Assembly: GCA_024643505.1 (NCBI GenBank)
Contig: JAHEMW010000005.1
Location: 1 to 37,988 of the forward strand
Direction of reading: 5' to 3'
DNA: 37,988 nucleotides
Source: Demequinaceae bacterium
GTDB lineage: Bacteria; Actinomycetota; Actinomycetes; Actinomycetales; Demequinaceae
Position numbers and translations under genes: made by a program
The notes under the pieces: generated by a model
Database searches by the model: none
Told to the model about the DNA's origin: nothing
The model's input: the letters and a program-made list of their open reading frames with translations, nothing else
Shown here: one piece after another, positions 9,311-19,552 of the stretch
How positions within the stretch are numbered: the stretch's first letter is position 1
Layout of the letters: each line of letters opens with the position of its first letter

Positions 9311-10617
9311 CGGGCCCGCGGGAGGACGACGGTCGCGTCCGCGAGCGGCTGCACGGGCGTTGTCCGCTCTGGCGCCTCTTGTCCCACCGCGATCGCGACG
9401 CGAGCAAGTCGAGCAGCAACCTCCGCCGCGGACAGCGTGCCGACGCCGCCCTTGATGTCGCGGAGCGCGTGCATCGTGTGCTTGCTGAGGCGGTCAACGG
9501 TCGTTGCCGTCCATTCGACGTCGACGTCGACGCTGCCAGACGCAGTGACGACGAACGTGGCGGTGAGCAGCACTCCGGACGAGGTTTCACGCGCGCAGCA
9601 GTTGGCGTCCTGGTTCGACAAGAAGTTCCCGAGTCCAAAAGCGACCCACATGCCGTCCCCGCTCGGGCCGCCAGGGAGCTTCTCGATCGGCTGGGGCACG
9701 TGAGCATGGTGGCCGACATACAGATCAACCAGCCCCGACGTCGCGATCGCGGCGGCGATCGCGCGTTGAGCGCCCGTTGGAGCGGTTTGGTACTCGACGC
9801 AACAGTGCGTTGACGCGATGACGACGTCGGCGCCTTCTGCCCGCGCGGCGCGCGCGGCGTCGAGAATGGGGGTGACGTCGGCGGCGTCGGCGTCGAAAAT
9901 ATTCACGGCGTACGGCGCGTCCGCGGGAAGCGGAAGACCGTTCGTACCGTAGGCGAACGAGATATCTGCGACGGTCACTGTTCGCGTGCCCGACACGATT
10001 CGGTAGTACTGCGTCGACGCCGCCTCAGCGGCTGTGCGTGCGGTTCCCGCGTATCCGAGGCCGACGCTGTCGAATGCCTTGAGCGTTGCGACGACGCCCG
10101 CGTATCCGCGATCGACGCTGTGGTTCGAGGCCGTCGAACAGCCGTCCCAACCGACCTTCGCAAGGTCGCGAACGAGTGGAGCTGGCGCAGCAAAACGAGG
10201 GTAACCGCTAGCCGCCTGACCCGGAGGCGTGACGGGCACCTCCATGTGGCACAGGGCCAGATCGGCACCGGCGATGAAGTTGCGCACTGGTGCCATGAGG
10301 CGCGTGTAGTCGTAGCCAGAGCCCGTCTTCGCTGATGCGTTGACCGGGGTATGCGGGAGCACGTCGCCGGCAGCAACGACGGTGAACCGCACCTCGCCAG
10401 CTCCAGACTCGGGCGACGCGGCGACGAGTGCGTCGAAGTTGACGGCGCCTGCCTCGACCTGGGGCGCCTCGGGTTCTGCCTCGACGATCAGGGTGGATCC
10501 CCACGGCAGGTTCGCGGCGGCGAGTCCCGCGGCGACCCCAAGCACGACCGCGACGACAACCGACGCGCCACCTGCGCGCCCTCGAGCCAGGTCGTGGCGA
10601 GGTTTCGATGCGCGCAT
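9307..10617 (-). CDS. CapA family protein (poly-gamma-glutamate/capsule-type metallophosphatase fold)
   Basis: VVAAGDVLPHTP, DLALCHMEVPVTPPG, DGCSTASNHSVDRGYAGV, VVIASTHCCVEYQ, LYVGHHAHVPQPIEKL; N-terminal TM/signal anchor. Confidence 0.9.
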   Translation of the reverse strand: MRASKPRHDLARGRAGGASVVVAVVLGVAAGLAAANLPWGSTLIVEAEPEAPQVEAGAVNFDALVAASPESGAGEVRFTVVAAGDVLPHTPVNASAKTGSGYDYTRLMAPVRNFIAGADLALCHMEVPVTPPGQAASGYPRFAAPAPLVRDLAKVGWDGCSTASNHSVDRGYAGVVATLKAFDSVGLGYAGTARTAAEAASTQYYRIVSGTRTVTVADISFAYGTNGLPLPADAPYAVNIFDADAADVTPILDAARAARAEGADVVIASTHCCVEYQTAPTGAQRAIAAAIATSGLVDLYVGHHAHVPQPIEKLPGGPSGDGMWVAFGLGNFLSNQDANCCARETSSGVLLTATFVVTASGSVDVDVEWTATTVDRLSKHTMHALRDIKGGVGTLSAAEVAARLARVAIAVGQEAPERTTPVQPLADATVVLPRAR

Positions 10618-10671
10618 CCAGACATTATCCGTCTCACGATGCCTGTGTGCCCGTCCCACTATGGTGAAGGC

Positions 10672-11244
10672 ATGACCGCCGCCCTGCCGAATTGGCTCAC
10701 CGCGGCGCGCCTCGTCGCCGTGCCCATCGTCGTTGCACTCGTGTTCGTCGACGGCGGATCTGACGGCGCGTTGCGCTGGTGGGCGCTCGCGGTCTTCCTG
10801 CTGGCGGCGTTCACGGACTTCCTCGATGGGTATCTCGCACGCCGCTGGCATGTCGTGAGCAGTTTCGGCAAGCTTGCGGACCCCATCGCCGACAAGGCGC
10901 TTGTCCTTGCCGCATTGGCGGTCCTCGCGGTCGTTGATGGAATCCCGTGGTGGCCGTTCGTCGTGCTCACCGTCCGGGAAGTTGCGGTCACGGTAGGCCG
11001 GCTTGCGGTCGCGTCCGACGTCGTCATCGCCGCGTCCCGCGGCGGCAAGGTCAAGACGGTGTTGCAGTTGGCCGCCGTGACGTTCTACTTGGTGCCTGGC
11101 GGGCCGACGTGGCTCGACGCCGTCGCGTGGTGGAGCCTCGTTGCCGCCGTCGTCGTCGCCGTCGCATCCGGGGTCGACTATGGCTTTCGGATCGCGCGCG
11201 CGCTCGGCCGGCTCGGGCGACGTTCAAGCGATGCCGTCGGCTGA
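10672..11244 (+). CDS. pgsA: CDP-diacylglycerol--glycerol-3-phosphate 3-phosphatidyltransferase
   Basis: CDP-alcohol phosphotransferase motif DFLDGYLARRWHVVSSFGKLADPIADK. Confidence 0.93.
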   Translation: MTAALPNWLTAARLVAVPIVVALVFVDGGSDGALRWWALAVFLLAAFTDFLDGYLARRWHVVSSFGKLADPIADKALVLAALAVLAVVDGIPWWPFVVLTVREVAVTVGRLAVASDVVIAASRGGKVKTVLQLAAVTFYLVPGGPTWLDAVAWWSLVAAVVVAVASGVDYGFRIARALGRLGRRSSDAVG

Positions 11245-11734
11245 CGCGCTTGTTCGTGGCGCGCTCCTGCGCGGCGTCACCATCGGTTGCGCGGAATCCT
11301 TGACCGGCGGCGCCCTCGGCGCAGCGATCGTGGATGTGCCCGGCGCCTCGACCGTGTTTCGTGGATCGGTGGTCGCCTACGCGTCGGACGTCAAGGTGTC
11401 GGTTCTTGGCGTCGACGCTGAGCTGCTCGCGAGGAGCGGCGCGGTCAGTGAGGCGGTTGCCCTCGCGATGGCTCACGGGGCCCGCACAGTGCTCGGAACT
11501 GACGTCGGGGTGTCGACGACGGGCGCAGCCGGACCGACTCCGCACGACGGGGCGGCTGTCGGGACGGTGTGGGTCGCGGCGACCTCTCCGTGGGGCACAC
11601 GCGCTCGCGTGCTTTCGGCAACTGGGGACCGAGCGGCAATTCGGGCGGCCGCCGTGCGCGCCGCGATCGATGTCGCCACCGAGCTCGCAATGGTCGGCGC
11701 GCCAGGCGGTGATAGTGGAGCGGAACAAGTCTGA
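11231..11734 (+). CDS. CinA C-terminal domain protein (nicotinamide-nucleotide amidohydrolase)
   Basis: [21 protein letters not shown]...[11 protein letters not shown]...TGAAGP; between pgsA and the ClgR-like gene, a common actinobacterial order. Confidence 0.93.
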   Translation: MPSADALVRGALLRGVTIGCAESLTGGALGAAIVDVPGASTVFRGSVVAYASDVKVSVLGVDAELLARSGAVSEAVALAMAHGARTVLGTDVGVSTTGAAGPTPHDGAAVGTVWVAATSPWGTRARVLSATGDRAAIRAAAVRAAIDVATELAMVGAPGGDSGAEQV

Positions 11735-11792
11735 GGTAATGTGCGTTGTGACAGTCATGGATTCCGGACACCTCAGCGCAAGGGGAGGACGC

Positions 11793-12104
11793 ATGCCCAT
11801 GCTCCGCAACGAGCTTGGCGACGTGCTTCGTGATGCCCGCCTGCTTCAGGGCAAGACGCTTCGCGACATCTCTTCAGGCGCACGCGTCTCTCTCGGCTAC
11901 CTCTCCGAAGTTGAACGCGGCCAAAAGGAAGCGTCGTCAGAACTGCTTGCATCAATCTGCGACGCGCTCGACGTTCCGATGTCGGCGATCCTCCGCGAGG
12001 TGTCCGATCGCTTCGCTACCGCAGAGGCGCTCGACGAGGTTCCGGTCATGCCGTCGATTCCCGACACGGTGCCCGAGTTGCTCGGGTCCTTTCGCGGCCG
12101 TTAG
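11793..12104 (+). CDS. clgR: XRE-family transcriptional regulator, ClgR-like
   Basis: [61 protein letters not shown]-like AGGGGAGG upstream. Confidence 0.88.
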   Translation: MPMLRNELGDVLRDARLLQGKTLRDISSGARVSLGYLSEVERGQKEASSELLASICDALDVPMSAILREVSDRFATAEALDEVPVMPSIPDTVPELLGSFRGR

Positions 12105-12338
12105 GTGCTGCTCAGCCACTTCTGGTTGCTCGTCGACACTGAGTTCGGCGCTGGGTATTCGCGAACCCTCGCGCGCGAGATAGCGCTCGACGCGCTCGGA
12201 TCTCGCTCCTGCGTCGAGGCTCTCGATGACGGAGTGCCTCCACGAGACGTGTGGCACGCGCTATGCGATCAGATGGATGTGCCACTCGCGCGCCGCGACG
12301 GTGCTCGACTCGAATCGATTGTTCCGCCGCGGCGATGA
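12105..12338 (+). CDS. DUF3046 family protein
   Basis: LLSHFWLLVDTEFGAGYSRTLAREIALDALGSRSCVEALDDGVPPRDVWHALCDQMDVP; synteny with recA. Confidence 0.85.
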   Translation: MLLSHFWLLVDTEFGAGYSRTLAREIALDALGSRSCVEALDDGVPPRDVWHALCDQMDVPLARRDGARLESIVPPRR

Positions 12339-12359
12339 GGCCCGGCGTGTCGCAGCCAT

Positions 12360-12375
12360 TCGAACACGCGTTCGA
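12360..12375. promoter_or_regulatory. SOS (LexA) box upstream of recA
   Basis: TCGAACACGCGTTCGA, perfect match to the actinobacterial/Gram-positive palindrome TCGAAC-N4-GTTCGA. Confidence 0.9.
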
Positions 12376-12439
12376 CTACTGTGGTCCACAGGACGTTGAC
12401 GGCACGATGCGTTGGCCATCGGTGGCGGCGTCCCTATGA

Positions 12440-12462
12440 ATGTCACAGGGGCGCGTTAGCGT
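12440..12462 (+). promoter_or_regulatory. Candidate RecA-NDp (PafBC-type) promoter of recA
   Basis: ATGTCACAG-N8-TAGCGT compared with RecA-NDp TTGTCRGTG-N8-TANNNT: 6/9 in the upstream element, TAnnnT kept, identical spacing; 45 bp before recA ATG. Confidence 0.5.
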
Positions 12463-12507
12463 CGCTCATGAGATCCGGCACAGCTTTCACGAACGATGGG
12501 ACATGAC

Positions 12508-13596
12508 ATGGCGAATGGCGCAGACCGCTCCAAGGCACTTGAAGCGGCACTTGGTCAGATCGACAGGCAATTCGGCAAGGGCTCGGTGATGCGGCTCGGT
12601 GAAAACGAGCGTGTCGCTGTTGATGTCATCCCCACCGGATCGATCGCGCTCGACATCGCGCTCGGTATCGGCGGGCTGCCACGTGGACGTGTCGTGGAGA
12701 TCTACGGACCTGAATCCTCAGGAAAGACCACCGTTGCGCTGCACGCCGTGGCGAACGCCCAGCGCGCAGGCGGCACCGCGGCGTTTATCGACGCTGAGCA
12801 CGCCCTCGATCCCGAGTACGCGCGCAAACTGGGCGTCAATACTGACGAGTTGATCGTGTCGCAACCAGACACGGGGGAGCAGGCGCTAGAGATCGCGGAC
12901 ATTCTTATCCGTTCCGGTGGCGTAGACATTCTCGTGATCGACTCTGTCGCTGCGCTGGTGCCGAAGGCCGAGATCGAGGGCGAGATGGGTGATAGCCACG
13001 TCGGCCTGCAAGCCCGGTTGATGTCTCAGGCTCTGCGCAAGATCACCGGCGCGCTCAGCAACACCGGAACCACCGCAATCTTCATCAACCAGCTCCGCGA
13101 GAAGATCGGCGTGTTCTTTGGATCCCCCGAGACCACGACGGGAGGCAAGGCGCTCAAGTTCTACGCCTCTGTTCGACTCGACATCCGTCGCATTGAGACC
13201 CTCAAAGAAGGCACTGAGCCCGTTGGCAACCGCACCCGCGTCAAGGTCGTGAAGAACAAAATGGCGCCGCCGTTCAAGCAGGCGGAATTCGACATCCTCT
13301 ACGGGCATGGAATTTCGAAAGAAGGCGGCATCATCGACCTCGGCGTCGAGCACGGGTTCGTGAAGAAGTCGGGTGCCTGGTACACCTACGAAGCGGATCA
13401 GCTTGGTCAGGGCAAGGAGAATGCGCGAACGTTCTTGAAGGACAACCCTGAACTTGCCACGGAGATTGAGAGCAAGATCAAAGCAAAGCTTGGAATCGGT
13501 CCGGCGGCGGCTGAGGTCCCCACTCCCGCAGCCGAGCCAGTGGAGGCTCCCCGCGTCGCAAGTCGCGCGTCGGCAAAGAGCGAGGCGCCCTTCTGA
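12508..13596 (+). CDS. recA: Recombinase RecA
   Basis: [56 protein letters not shown]. Alternative ATG at 12496. Confidence 0.98.
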   Translation: MANGADRSKALEAALGQIDRQFGKGSVMRLGENERVAVDVIPTGSIALDIALGIGGLPRGRVVEIYGPESSGKTTVALHAVANAQRAGGTAAFIDAEHALDPEYARKLGVNTDELIVSQPDTGEQALEIADILIRSGGVDILVIDSVAALVPKAEIEGEMGDSHVGLQARLMSQALRKITGALSNTGTTAIFINQLREKIGVFFGSPETTTGGKALKFYASVRLDIRRIETLKEGTEPVGNRTRVKVVKNKMAPPFKQAEFDILYGHGISKEGGIIDLGVEHGFVKKSGAWYTYEADQLGQGKENARTFLKDNPELATEIESKIKAKLGIGPAAAEVPTPAAEPVEAPRVASRASAKSEAPF

Positions 13597-14099
13597 GTCA
13601 CCGTGGAACCGCGCACGAATCCGAGGATGAGCCGGATCGAGCGAGAGCGATCGCGCTATCGATCCTTTCGCGCACCTCGCGGTCCTGTGCGCAGTTGCGC
13701 GACGGATTGGCGCGACGCGGGATCTCGCCAGAAGTGGCGGATGCTGTCGTCGCTCGCTACATCGAGGTCGGTCTACTCGACGACGCGGCGCTTGCCATGT
13801 CCATTGCGCGCGCGCGGCATGTCGAACGTGGCTTGACGCCGCGTGCTATCGCGATCGAACTGCGGCGCAAGGGATTCTCTGCTGACGACATCGGCGCAGC
13901 ACTTGCGCCCATGACCCCGGAAATCCTCGACGCTCGCGCCCATGAAATTGCTGAGCGACGGTGGAACCAACTCGTGGGCGTGGCGGAACCCGCGCGCTCG
14001 CGTCGGGTGGCGGCCATGCTATCCCGGAAGGGATACTCGCCCTCGCTAGCGTTTTCGGTCGTGAAAGAGCTCGCGCGTGCCGATAATGCGGGTGACTAG
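13593..14099 (+). CDS. recX: Recombination regulator RecX (apparent non-canonical start)
   Basis: RecX-like [50 protein letters not shown]...[15 protein letters not shown]. The frame is open from after TGA at 13512 with no ATG/GTG/TTG until TTG 13695; CTG at 13593 overlaps the recA stop. Confidence 0.8.
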   Translation: MSHRGTAHESEDEPDRARAIALSILSRTSRSCAQLRDGLARRGISPEVADAVVARYIEVGLLDDAALAMSIARARHVERGLTPRAIAIELRRKGFSADDIGAALAPMTPEILDARAHEIAERRWNQLVGVAEPARSRRVAAMLSRKGYSPSLAFSVVKELARADNAGD

Positions 14100-14122
14100 T
14101 CGCGCGACCCAAGGAGGAACCG

Positions 14123-15586
14123 GTGCCCACCGCTGTCGTCCTGCTGCTCCTTGGGGCCTCGCTCGTCGCGTTACTGCTGGTGATGTTTGCCAGGCGCGAG
14201 GCGGCCGCGGAGCGGGAGGCTGCGCACCGTGAAGCGACAGAGATTCGCGAAGACGCTCGGCTCGTGATGTCGGAGGCGCAGCGCCGCGAGGAGCGCGCCG
14301 TGCTGCGAGAAAAGGAGCTGTCGGCAGATCACCGCACCGCACGTGAGTACGCGCGCGGGGTTGAGGAGCGAGTCTCTGTGGTTGCGCGTGATGAGCGCCG
14401 CCTCGCCGAAGACCGCGCTGGGTTCGAGGCCGAGCGCGTGCGTGAGCTCGAAGAGATTTCGGCGTTGTCCGCCGACCAGGCGCGGGCGCTACTCATGGCG
14501 AAGCTCGTAGCAGAGGCCTCGCAGGACGCCGCGCAACAGATTCGCGGCGCCGAGCGCCGCGCTCGCGAGACCGCGGAACGCCGTTCCAGAGAAATTCTTG
14601 TCGAGGTCATGCAACGAGAGGTTGGCCCGTCGACCAACCAGGGGGCTGTGACATGGATCGAGCTCCCGTCCGAGGAGATGAAGGGGCGCATCATCGGGCG
14701 CGAAGGCCGGAACATTCGCGCATTTGAAGCACTCACCGGTGTCAACGTCATCGTGGAGGAGGGCACGAACGTCGTGCTGTTGTCGTCGTTCGATGTAGAG
14801 CGCCGCGAGACGGCGGCCGTTGCGCTTGCCGCGCTTGTCGACGACGGCAGGATCCAGCCGCACCGCGTCGAACTTGAGTATGCGAAGGCGGTCGCGGGTG
14901 CGCGTTCGCGTCACACTGCGGCCGGGCTCGATGCTCTTGCGATGGTCGGAGTGAAAGGCCTCTCGCAGGAACTCATCGACGTGCTTGGTCGGCTCCGCTT
15001 GCGCACCTCCTACGGACAGAACATTCTCGCTCACCTCGTCGAATCCGCGTCTTTGGCCGCGAATCTTGCGCGCGAACTCGGCGCAGACGTCGACGTCGCC
15101 TGCCGGGCGGCGCTCCTTCACGACATCGGCAAACTCTATTCGGGTGAACGCGAGGGTACGCACGCGCAGATCGGCGCCGAGCTCGCGAAGCAGCAGGGCG
15201 AGGATTTGGCTGTCGTGCACGCCATCGCGGCACACCATGACGAGATTCCAGCGCGCACCGTCGAGGCCGTGATCGTGCAAATCGCGGACGCGGTATCGGC
15301 CGCGCGCCCCGGTGCACGACGCGAAGAACTCGAGGGCTACCTCGATCGGATGACAAACCTTGAAAGCCTCGTTGCCGAACACGCTGGGGTCGCGCGCGCC
15401 TTCGCGATGTCCGCGGGACGGGAGGTCAGGGTGATCGTCGAGCCCACCGAGGTGAGCGACACAGAAGCGGCTACCCTCGCGCGTACAATTGCGGATCACA
15501 TCAGCACGGACTTCAACGTCCCAGGAGAGGTCAAGGTCACGGTGATCCGCGAGTTCCGCGCAAACGCCGTCGCAGGGGAGTCATGA
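14123..15586 (+). CDS. rny: Ribonuclease Y
   Basis: N-terminal TM plus coiled coil, KH region [30 protein letters not shown] region [12 protein letters not shown]-terminal [18 protein letters not shown] start. Confidence 0.94.
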   Translation: MPTAVVLLLLGASLVALLLVMFARREAAAEREAAHREATEIREDARLVMSEAQRREERAVLREKELSADHRTAREYARGVEERVSVVARDERRLAEDRAGFEAERVRELEEISALSADQARALLMAKLVAEASQDAAQQIRGAERRARETAERRSREILVEVMQREVGPSTNQGAVTWIELPSEEMKGRIIGREGRNIRAFEALTGVNVIVEEGTNVVLLSSFDVERRETAAVALAALVDDGRIQPHRVELEYAKAVAGARSRHTAAGLDALAMVGVKGLSQELIDVLGRLRLRTSYGQNILAHLVESASLAANLARELGADVDVACRAALLHDIGKLYSGEREGTHAQIGAELAKQQGEDLAVVHAIAAHHDEIPARTVEAVIVQIADAVSAARPGARREELEGYLDRMTNLESLVAEHAGVARAFAMSAGREVRVIVEPTEVSDTEAATLARTIADHISTDFNVPGEVKVTVIREFRANAVAGES

Positions 15587-17073
15587 CACGCACGCTTACG
15601 CCACCCACGTACGTTGTCCGGACGCTCGGGTGCCAGATGAACGTGCACGACTCCGAACACATGTCTGGGCTGCTCGAGGCCGCCGGCTACGCTCCCGCAC
15701 CGGCGGGCTCTGACGTCGCCGACGTGATCGTCATCAACACCTGCGCCGTCCGCGAGAACGCTGCCGGACGCCTCTACGGCAACCTCGGACAACTTGCGCC
15801 CGTCAAAGCAGCGAACCCAGGGATGCAAATTGCGGTCGGGGGCTGCCTCGCCCAGAAGGATCGCGGGGACATCGTCGCTCGCGCGCCGTGGGTCGACGTT
15901 GTGTTTGGCACGCACAACATCGATGTGCTTCCTGCGCTACTTGACCGCGCCAGACACAATGCGCAGGCGCAGGTCGAAATCGAGGAGTCACTGAAAGTCT
16001 TCCCGTCGACCCTTCCCGCCCGCCGCGACGCCATCGCGTCGGCGTGGGTGTCGATTTCGGTCGGGTGCAACAACACCTGCACGTTCTGTATCGTGCCTTC
16101 GCTGAGGGGCAAGGAACGCGATCGCAGGCCCGGCGAGGTTCTTGCCGAGGTGGACGCTCTGGTGTCGCAGGGCGCGGTGGAGATCACGCTTCTTGGCCAA
16201 AACGTCAACTCCTACGGCGTCGGATTCGGCGATCGCACCGCGTTTTCGAAGCTGCTGCGCGCGTGTGGCGAGATCGACGGCCTCGAGCGCGTGCGATTCA
16301 CCTCGCCCCACCCTGCGGCCTTCACTGATGACGTGATCGACGCGATGGCCGAGACCGCGGCCGTGATGCCCAGTTTGCACATGCCGCTGCAATCAGGATC
16401 GGATGTCATCCTCAGGGCGATGCGTCGCTCGTATCGGGCAAGCCGGTTTCTCGGCATCATCGATCGCGTGCGCGAGGCAATGCCAGACGCCGCCATCACG
16501 ACGGACATCATCGTGGGCTTCCCCGGTGAGACCGACGAAGATTTTGATCAGACTCTTCGCGTCGTCGAGGCTTCACGGTTCGCAAGCGCCTACACCTTCC
16601 AATACAGCCCCCGCCCAGGAACCCCTGCCTTCGACCTTCCCGCGGTGCCAAAGGCGGTAGTGCAGGAGCGGTTCGAGAGGCTGATCGCGCTCCAGGAGCG
16701 CATCTCGCTCGAGGAAAACGAGCGTCTGGTCGGACGCACCGTCGAGGTCCTCGTGCTCGCTTCATCGGGGCGAAAGGACGATGCGTCTGCGCGCCTGAGC
16801 GGTCGCGCGCCCGACAATCGCCTCGTGCACTTCACCGTGCCGCACGATTCGCCCGTGCCCCGGCCTGGCGACATGGTCGCCGTGGACATCACGTATGGCG
16901 CCCCGCACCACCTCGTCGCCGACAGTGGCATCGCCGGAGGGACCTACTCCGTGCGCCGCACCCGTGCAGGCGACGCGTGGGACTCACCGCGCGAATCTCA
17001 CGGCGACTCGTGCGATACGGCCGCCGGTGGCGCGGTGGGACTCGGAATCCCGGCCGTTCGCTCCGGCGCGTGA
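15583..17073 (+). CDS. miaB: tRNA-2-methylthio-N6-dimethylallyladenosine synthase
   Basis: [23 protein letters not shown], radical-SAM [29 protein letters not shown]. Confidence 0.97.
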   Translation: MTRTLTPPTYVVRTLGCQMNVHDSEHMSGLLEAAGYAPAPAGSDVADVIVINTCAVRENAAGRLYGNLGQLAPVKAANPGMQIAVGGCLAQKDRGDIVARAPWVDVVFGTHNIDVLPALLDRARHNAQAQVEIEESLKVFPSTLPARRDAIASAWVSISVGCNNTCTFCIVPSLRGKERDRRPGEVLAEVDALVSQGAVEITLLGQNVNSYGVGFGDRTAFSKLLRACGEIDGLERVRFTSPHPAAFTDDVIDAMAETAAVMPSLHMPLQSGSDVILRAMRRSYRASRFLGIIDRVREAMPDAAITTDIIVGFPGETDEDFDQTLRVVEASRFASAYTFQYSPRPGTPAFDLPAVPKAVVQERFERLIALQERISLEENERLVGRTVEVLVLASSGRKDDASARLSGRAPDNRLVHFTVPHDSPVPRPGDMVAVDITYGAPHHLVADSGIAGGTYSVRRTRAGDAWDSPRESHGDSCDTAAGGAVGLGIPAVRSGA

Positions 17074-18005
17074 ACCACGCGCCAGTCATTGTCGCGATCG
17101 TCGGGGCAACCGCGACAGGAAAGTCGGCGGTAAGTCTCGCAGTAGCGCGAGCCCTCGATGCGGAGATCATCAACGCCGATTCCATGCAGTTTTACCGCGG
17201 CATGGACATCGGCACGGCCAAAGTGACACTCGATGAGCGCGCCGGCATTGCCCACCATCAGATCGACACCCTCGATGTGCATGAGGACGCGTCAGTCGCC
17301 ACCTACCAAGCCGAGGCTCGTGCGCACGTGGAGGCGATACACGCGCGCGGCCACCGTGTCGTTGTCGTGGGGGGGTCGGGACTCTATGTCCGCGCTCTGC
17401 TTGACCACTTCGAGTTTCCGGCCACCGATGCGGCGTTGCGGGCCGACCTTGAACGCCGTGCTCACGAGGAGGGCCCGGGCATCCTGCATCGCGAACTGAC
17501 GAAACTCGACCCGGAGGCGGGGGAGAAGATCTCGCCGAAAAACGCGAAGCGCATCGTGCGTGCACTTGAGGTCGTGACGCTGACAGGCGAGCCGTTTTCG
17601 AGCTCCCTTCCGTCGCACGCGTACGCAGCACCCGCTGTCCAAGTCGCGTTCGAGCTCGCATACCCCGCCCTCGATGCGCGCATAGCGCAGCGTGTCGAAC
17701 GCATGTGGAGCGACGGACTCGTCGACGAAGTGCGTGGTCTCGCGTCACGCGGCCTACGCGAGTCCGTCACGGCGCGTCGCGCAGTCGGCTACGCCGAGAC
17801 TCTCCGGCACCTCGACGGTGAGCTCAACGCCGACGCCACCCGGGATCTCATCGCACAACATACGCGTCGGCTTGCGCGGCGCCAACGCCGGTGGTTCATG
17901 CCGGATCCACGAGTCACGTGGGTCGATGCTCCTCAGACGCCGGACGACGTCGACAGGGCCGCTTCCGACGTGCTGTCGGTGGTCGCTTCCCACGACGTAC
18001 CCTAG
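17070..18005 (+). CDS. miaA: tRNA dimethylallyltransferase
   Basis: [45 protein letters not shown] overlaps the miaB stop. Confidence 0.96.
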   Translation: MNHAPVIVAIVGATATGKSAVSLAVARALDAEIINADSMQFYRGMDIGTAKVTLDERAGIAHHQIDTLDVHEDASVATYQAEARAHVEAIHARGHRVVVVGGSGLYVRALLDHFEFPATDAALRADLERRAHEEGPGILHRELTKLDPEAGEKISPKNAKRIVRALEVVTLTGEPFSSSLPSHAYAAPAVQVAFELAYPALDARIAQRVERMWSDGLVDEVRGLASRGLRESVTARRAVGYAETLRHLDGELNADATRDLIAQHTRRLARRQRRWFMPDPRVTWVDAPQTPDDVDRAASDVLSVVASHDVP

Positions 18006-18009
18006 GCGC

Positions 18010-18885
18010 ATGCCGACGCTCGACTTCACCAAAGGTCACGGGACCGAGAATGACTTCGTCATGCTCATGGACGAGTTTGGATCCACACCCTTGACCGCGC
18101 CGCTCGTGCGTTTCTTGTGCGACAGGCGCGCCGGCGTTGGCGCTGACGGTGTGATTCGCGTGGTGCGCGCGCAGGCGATTGAGGCCGGCGCGCACCTTCC
18201 GCCGGACACGTGGTTCATGGACTACTGGAATTCAGACGGCTCACTCTCACAGATGTGCGGAAATGGCGCACGTGTGTTCGGAGCGTTTCTCGAAGCTCGT
18301 GCCGGTGTCGATCTCTCACGCGGCCTGCTGGTCGGTACGCGCGGAGGAGCGCGGACGCTCACCGCGCTTGGCGGGGGCCGATACTCCGTGACCATGGGGC
18401 CATGCACCATCGGCGACGACGACTTCGATGCCATGGTCAGCGCGGGCGGACTCCACCCGAGCCGGCCCGCGCTGAGCGTCGACGTAGGCAACCCGCACCG
18501 CGTCGTTGCACTCGCGACACTCGACGAGCTCGACGCCCTTGATCTTTCACGGGAGCCCAGTGTCGAACCGTCCCCGCCGGACGGAGCAAACGTCGAATTC
18601 GTCGTCGCTCTCGGCGAGGACGCGAGCGGCGAGCGCGGGCGCGTGCGCATGCGGGTGCACGAGCGAGGATCGGGGGAGACGCGCTCGTGCGGGACCGGCG
18701 CGTGCGCGGTGGCCGCGGCGGTGGCTCGATGGGCTGGCGCCGGCGCGCCAAGAGTGTGGGACGTCGAGGTGCCTGGCGGTGTTGTCACGGTGCGGCTAGA
18801 GCCAGGCGACGTGCTTCTTGAGGGACCGGCCATCCTTGTGTGGAATGGGTCGATCGAGACTCACGTAGGTCTCAGCGGCGAGTAA
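18010..18885 (+). CDS. dapF: Diaminopimelate epimerase
   Basis: KGHGTENDFVML, YWNSDGSLSQMCGNGARVF, RVHERGSGETRSCGTGACAVA. Confidence 0.96.
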   Translation: MPTLDFTKGHGTENDFVMLMDEFGSTPLTAPLVRFLCDRRAGVGADGVIRVVRAQAIEAGAHLPPDTWFMDYWNSDGSLSQMCGNGARVFGAFLEARAGVDLSRGLLVGTRGGARTLTALGGGRYSVTMGPCTIGDDDFDAMVSAGGLHPSRPALSVDVGNPHRVVALATLDELDALDLSREPSVEPSPPDGANVEFVVALGEDASGERGRVRMRVHERGSGETRSCGTGACAVAAAVARWAGAGAPRVWDVEVPGGVVTVRLEPGDVLLEGPAILVWNGSIETHVGLSGE

Positions 18886-19495
18886 TCCGTAGCACTCGAA
18901 ATCCCTTCGCGCTGCCCACCCGGGTGACATCACCCCAGCTCTCTCCAGCGTCGTCCCGCTGGTCTGTCAGCCACCGCTGTAGCGAGTCGGCGCCAAGGTT
19001 GCGTTGCACCACGAGAAACGCATCGCCGCCTGGCACGAGACGCGGAATCCACTCGGCGAGGAGGGCGTGGAGCGCGTCCTTGCCGATCCTGATTGGCGGG
19101 TTCGACCAGATCGTGTCGAATCGTGCGTCCGCGGCGACGTCACTAGGCAGACACGCGTTGATGTCGCCGACAACACGGCCGGCACCTGCGCGGTGTGCGT
19201 TGCGGCGCAACACGTCCAGAGCCCTCTCATTCACGTCGATGGCGGTCACGGTGCACGAGGGATTGGTCAGCGCAGCCGCGAGCGCAAGCGGTCCCCATCC
19301 ACACCCGAGGTCGAGCACCCGGCCGACCGGCGTCGGGACGTGGCGCAGGAGCACCTGCGTGCCCAGGTCGACGTGGGCCGCGCTGAAGACGCCCGTAGCC
19401 GTCTCGAGAGTGAGGGCGTGACCGGCGAGCGTCACGTCGATGAGGCGCCGCGCGTCGCGCGACGTCGGCTCGGACGCGAAGTAATGATCACTCAC
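18872..19495 (-). CDS. Class I SAM-dependent methyltransferase (RsmC/small-domain type)
   Basis: From VSDHYFASEP; VLDLGCGWGPLALAAA, DINACLP, FDTIWSNPPIRIG; GTG start. Confidence 0.88.
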   Translation of the reverse strand: MSDHYFASEPTSRDARRLIDVTLAGHALTLETATGVFSAAHVDLGTQVLLRHVPTPVGRVLDLGCGWGPLALAAALTNPSCTVTAIDVNERALDVLRRNAHRAGAGRVVGDINACLPSDVAADARFDTIWSNPPIRIGKDALHALLAEWIPRLVPGGDAFLVVQRNLGADSLQRWLTDQRDDAGESWGDVTRVGSAKGFRVLRITRR

Positions 19496-19552
19496 GGCAC
19501 GAGAATAACGGCGGGCGGAGCGCTTGAGCGCGAGTGCGACAATGGAATACCC

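Noticed and set aside
13603-13836. 77-aa GTG ORF ([19 protein letters not shown]...) directly after recA
   Set aside because: Arg/Ser-rich frame overlapping RecX-like sequence in another frame; most likely not a separate gene, though it could supply a start if there is a frameshift or sequence error.
19004-19552. N-terminal extension of the hflX ORF in the track
   Set aside because: It runs antisense through the methyltransferase gene; the conserved HflX start is ATG 19553.
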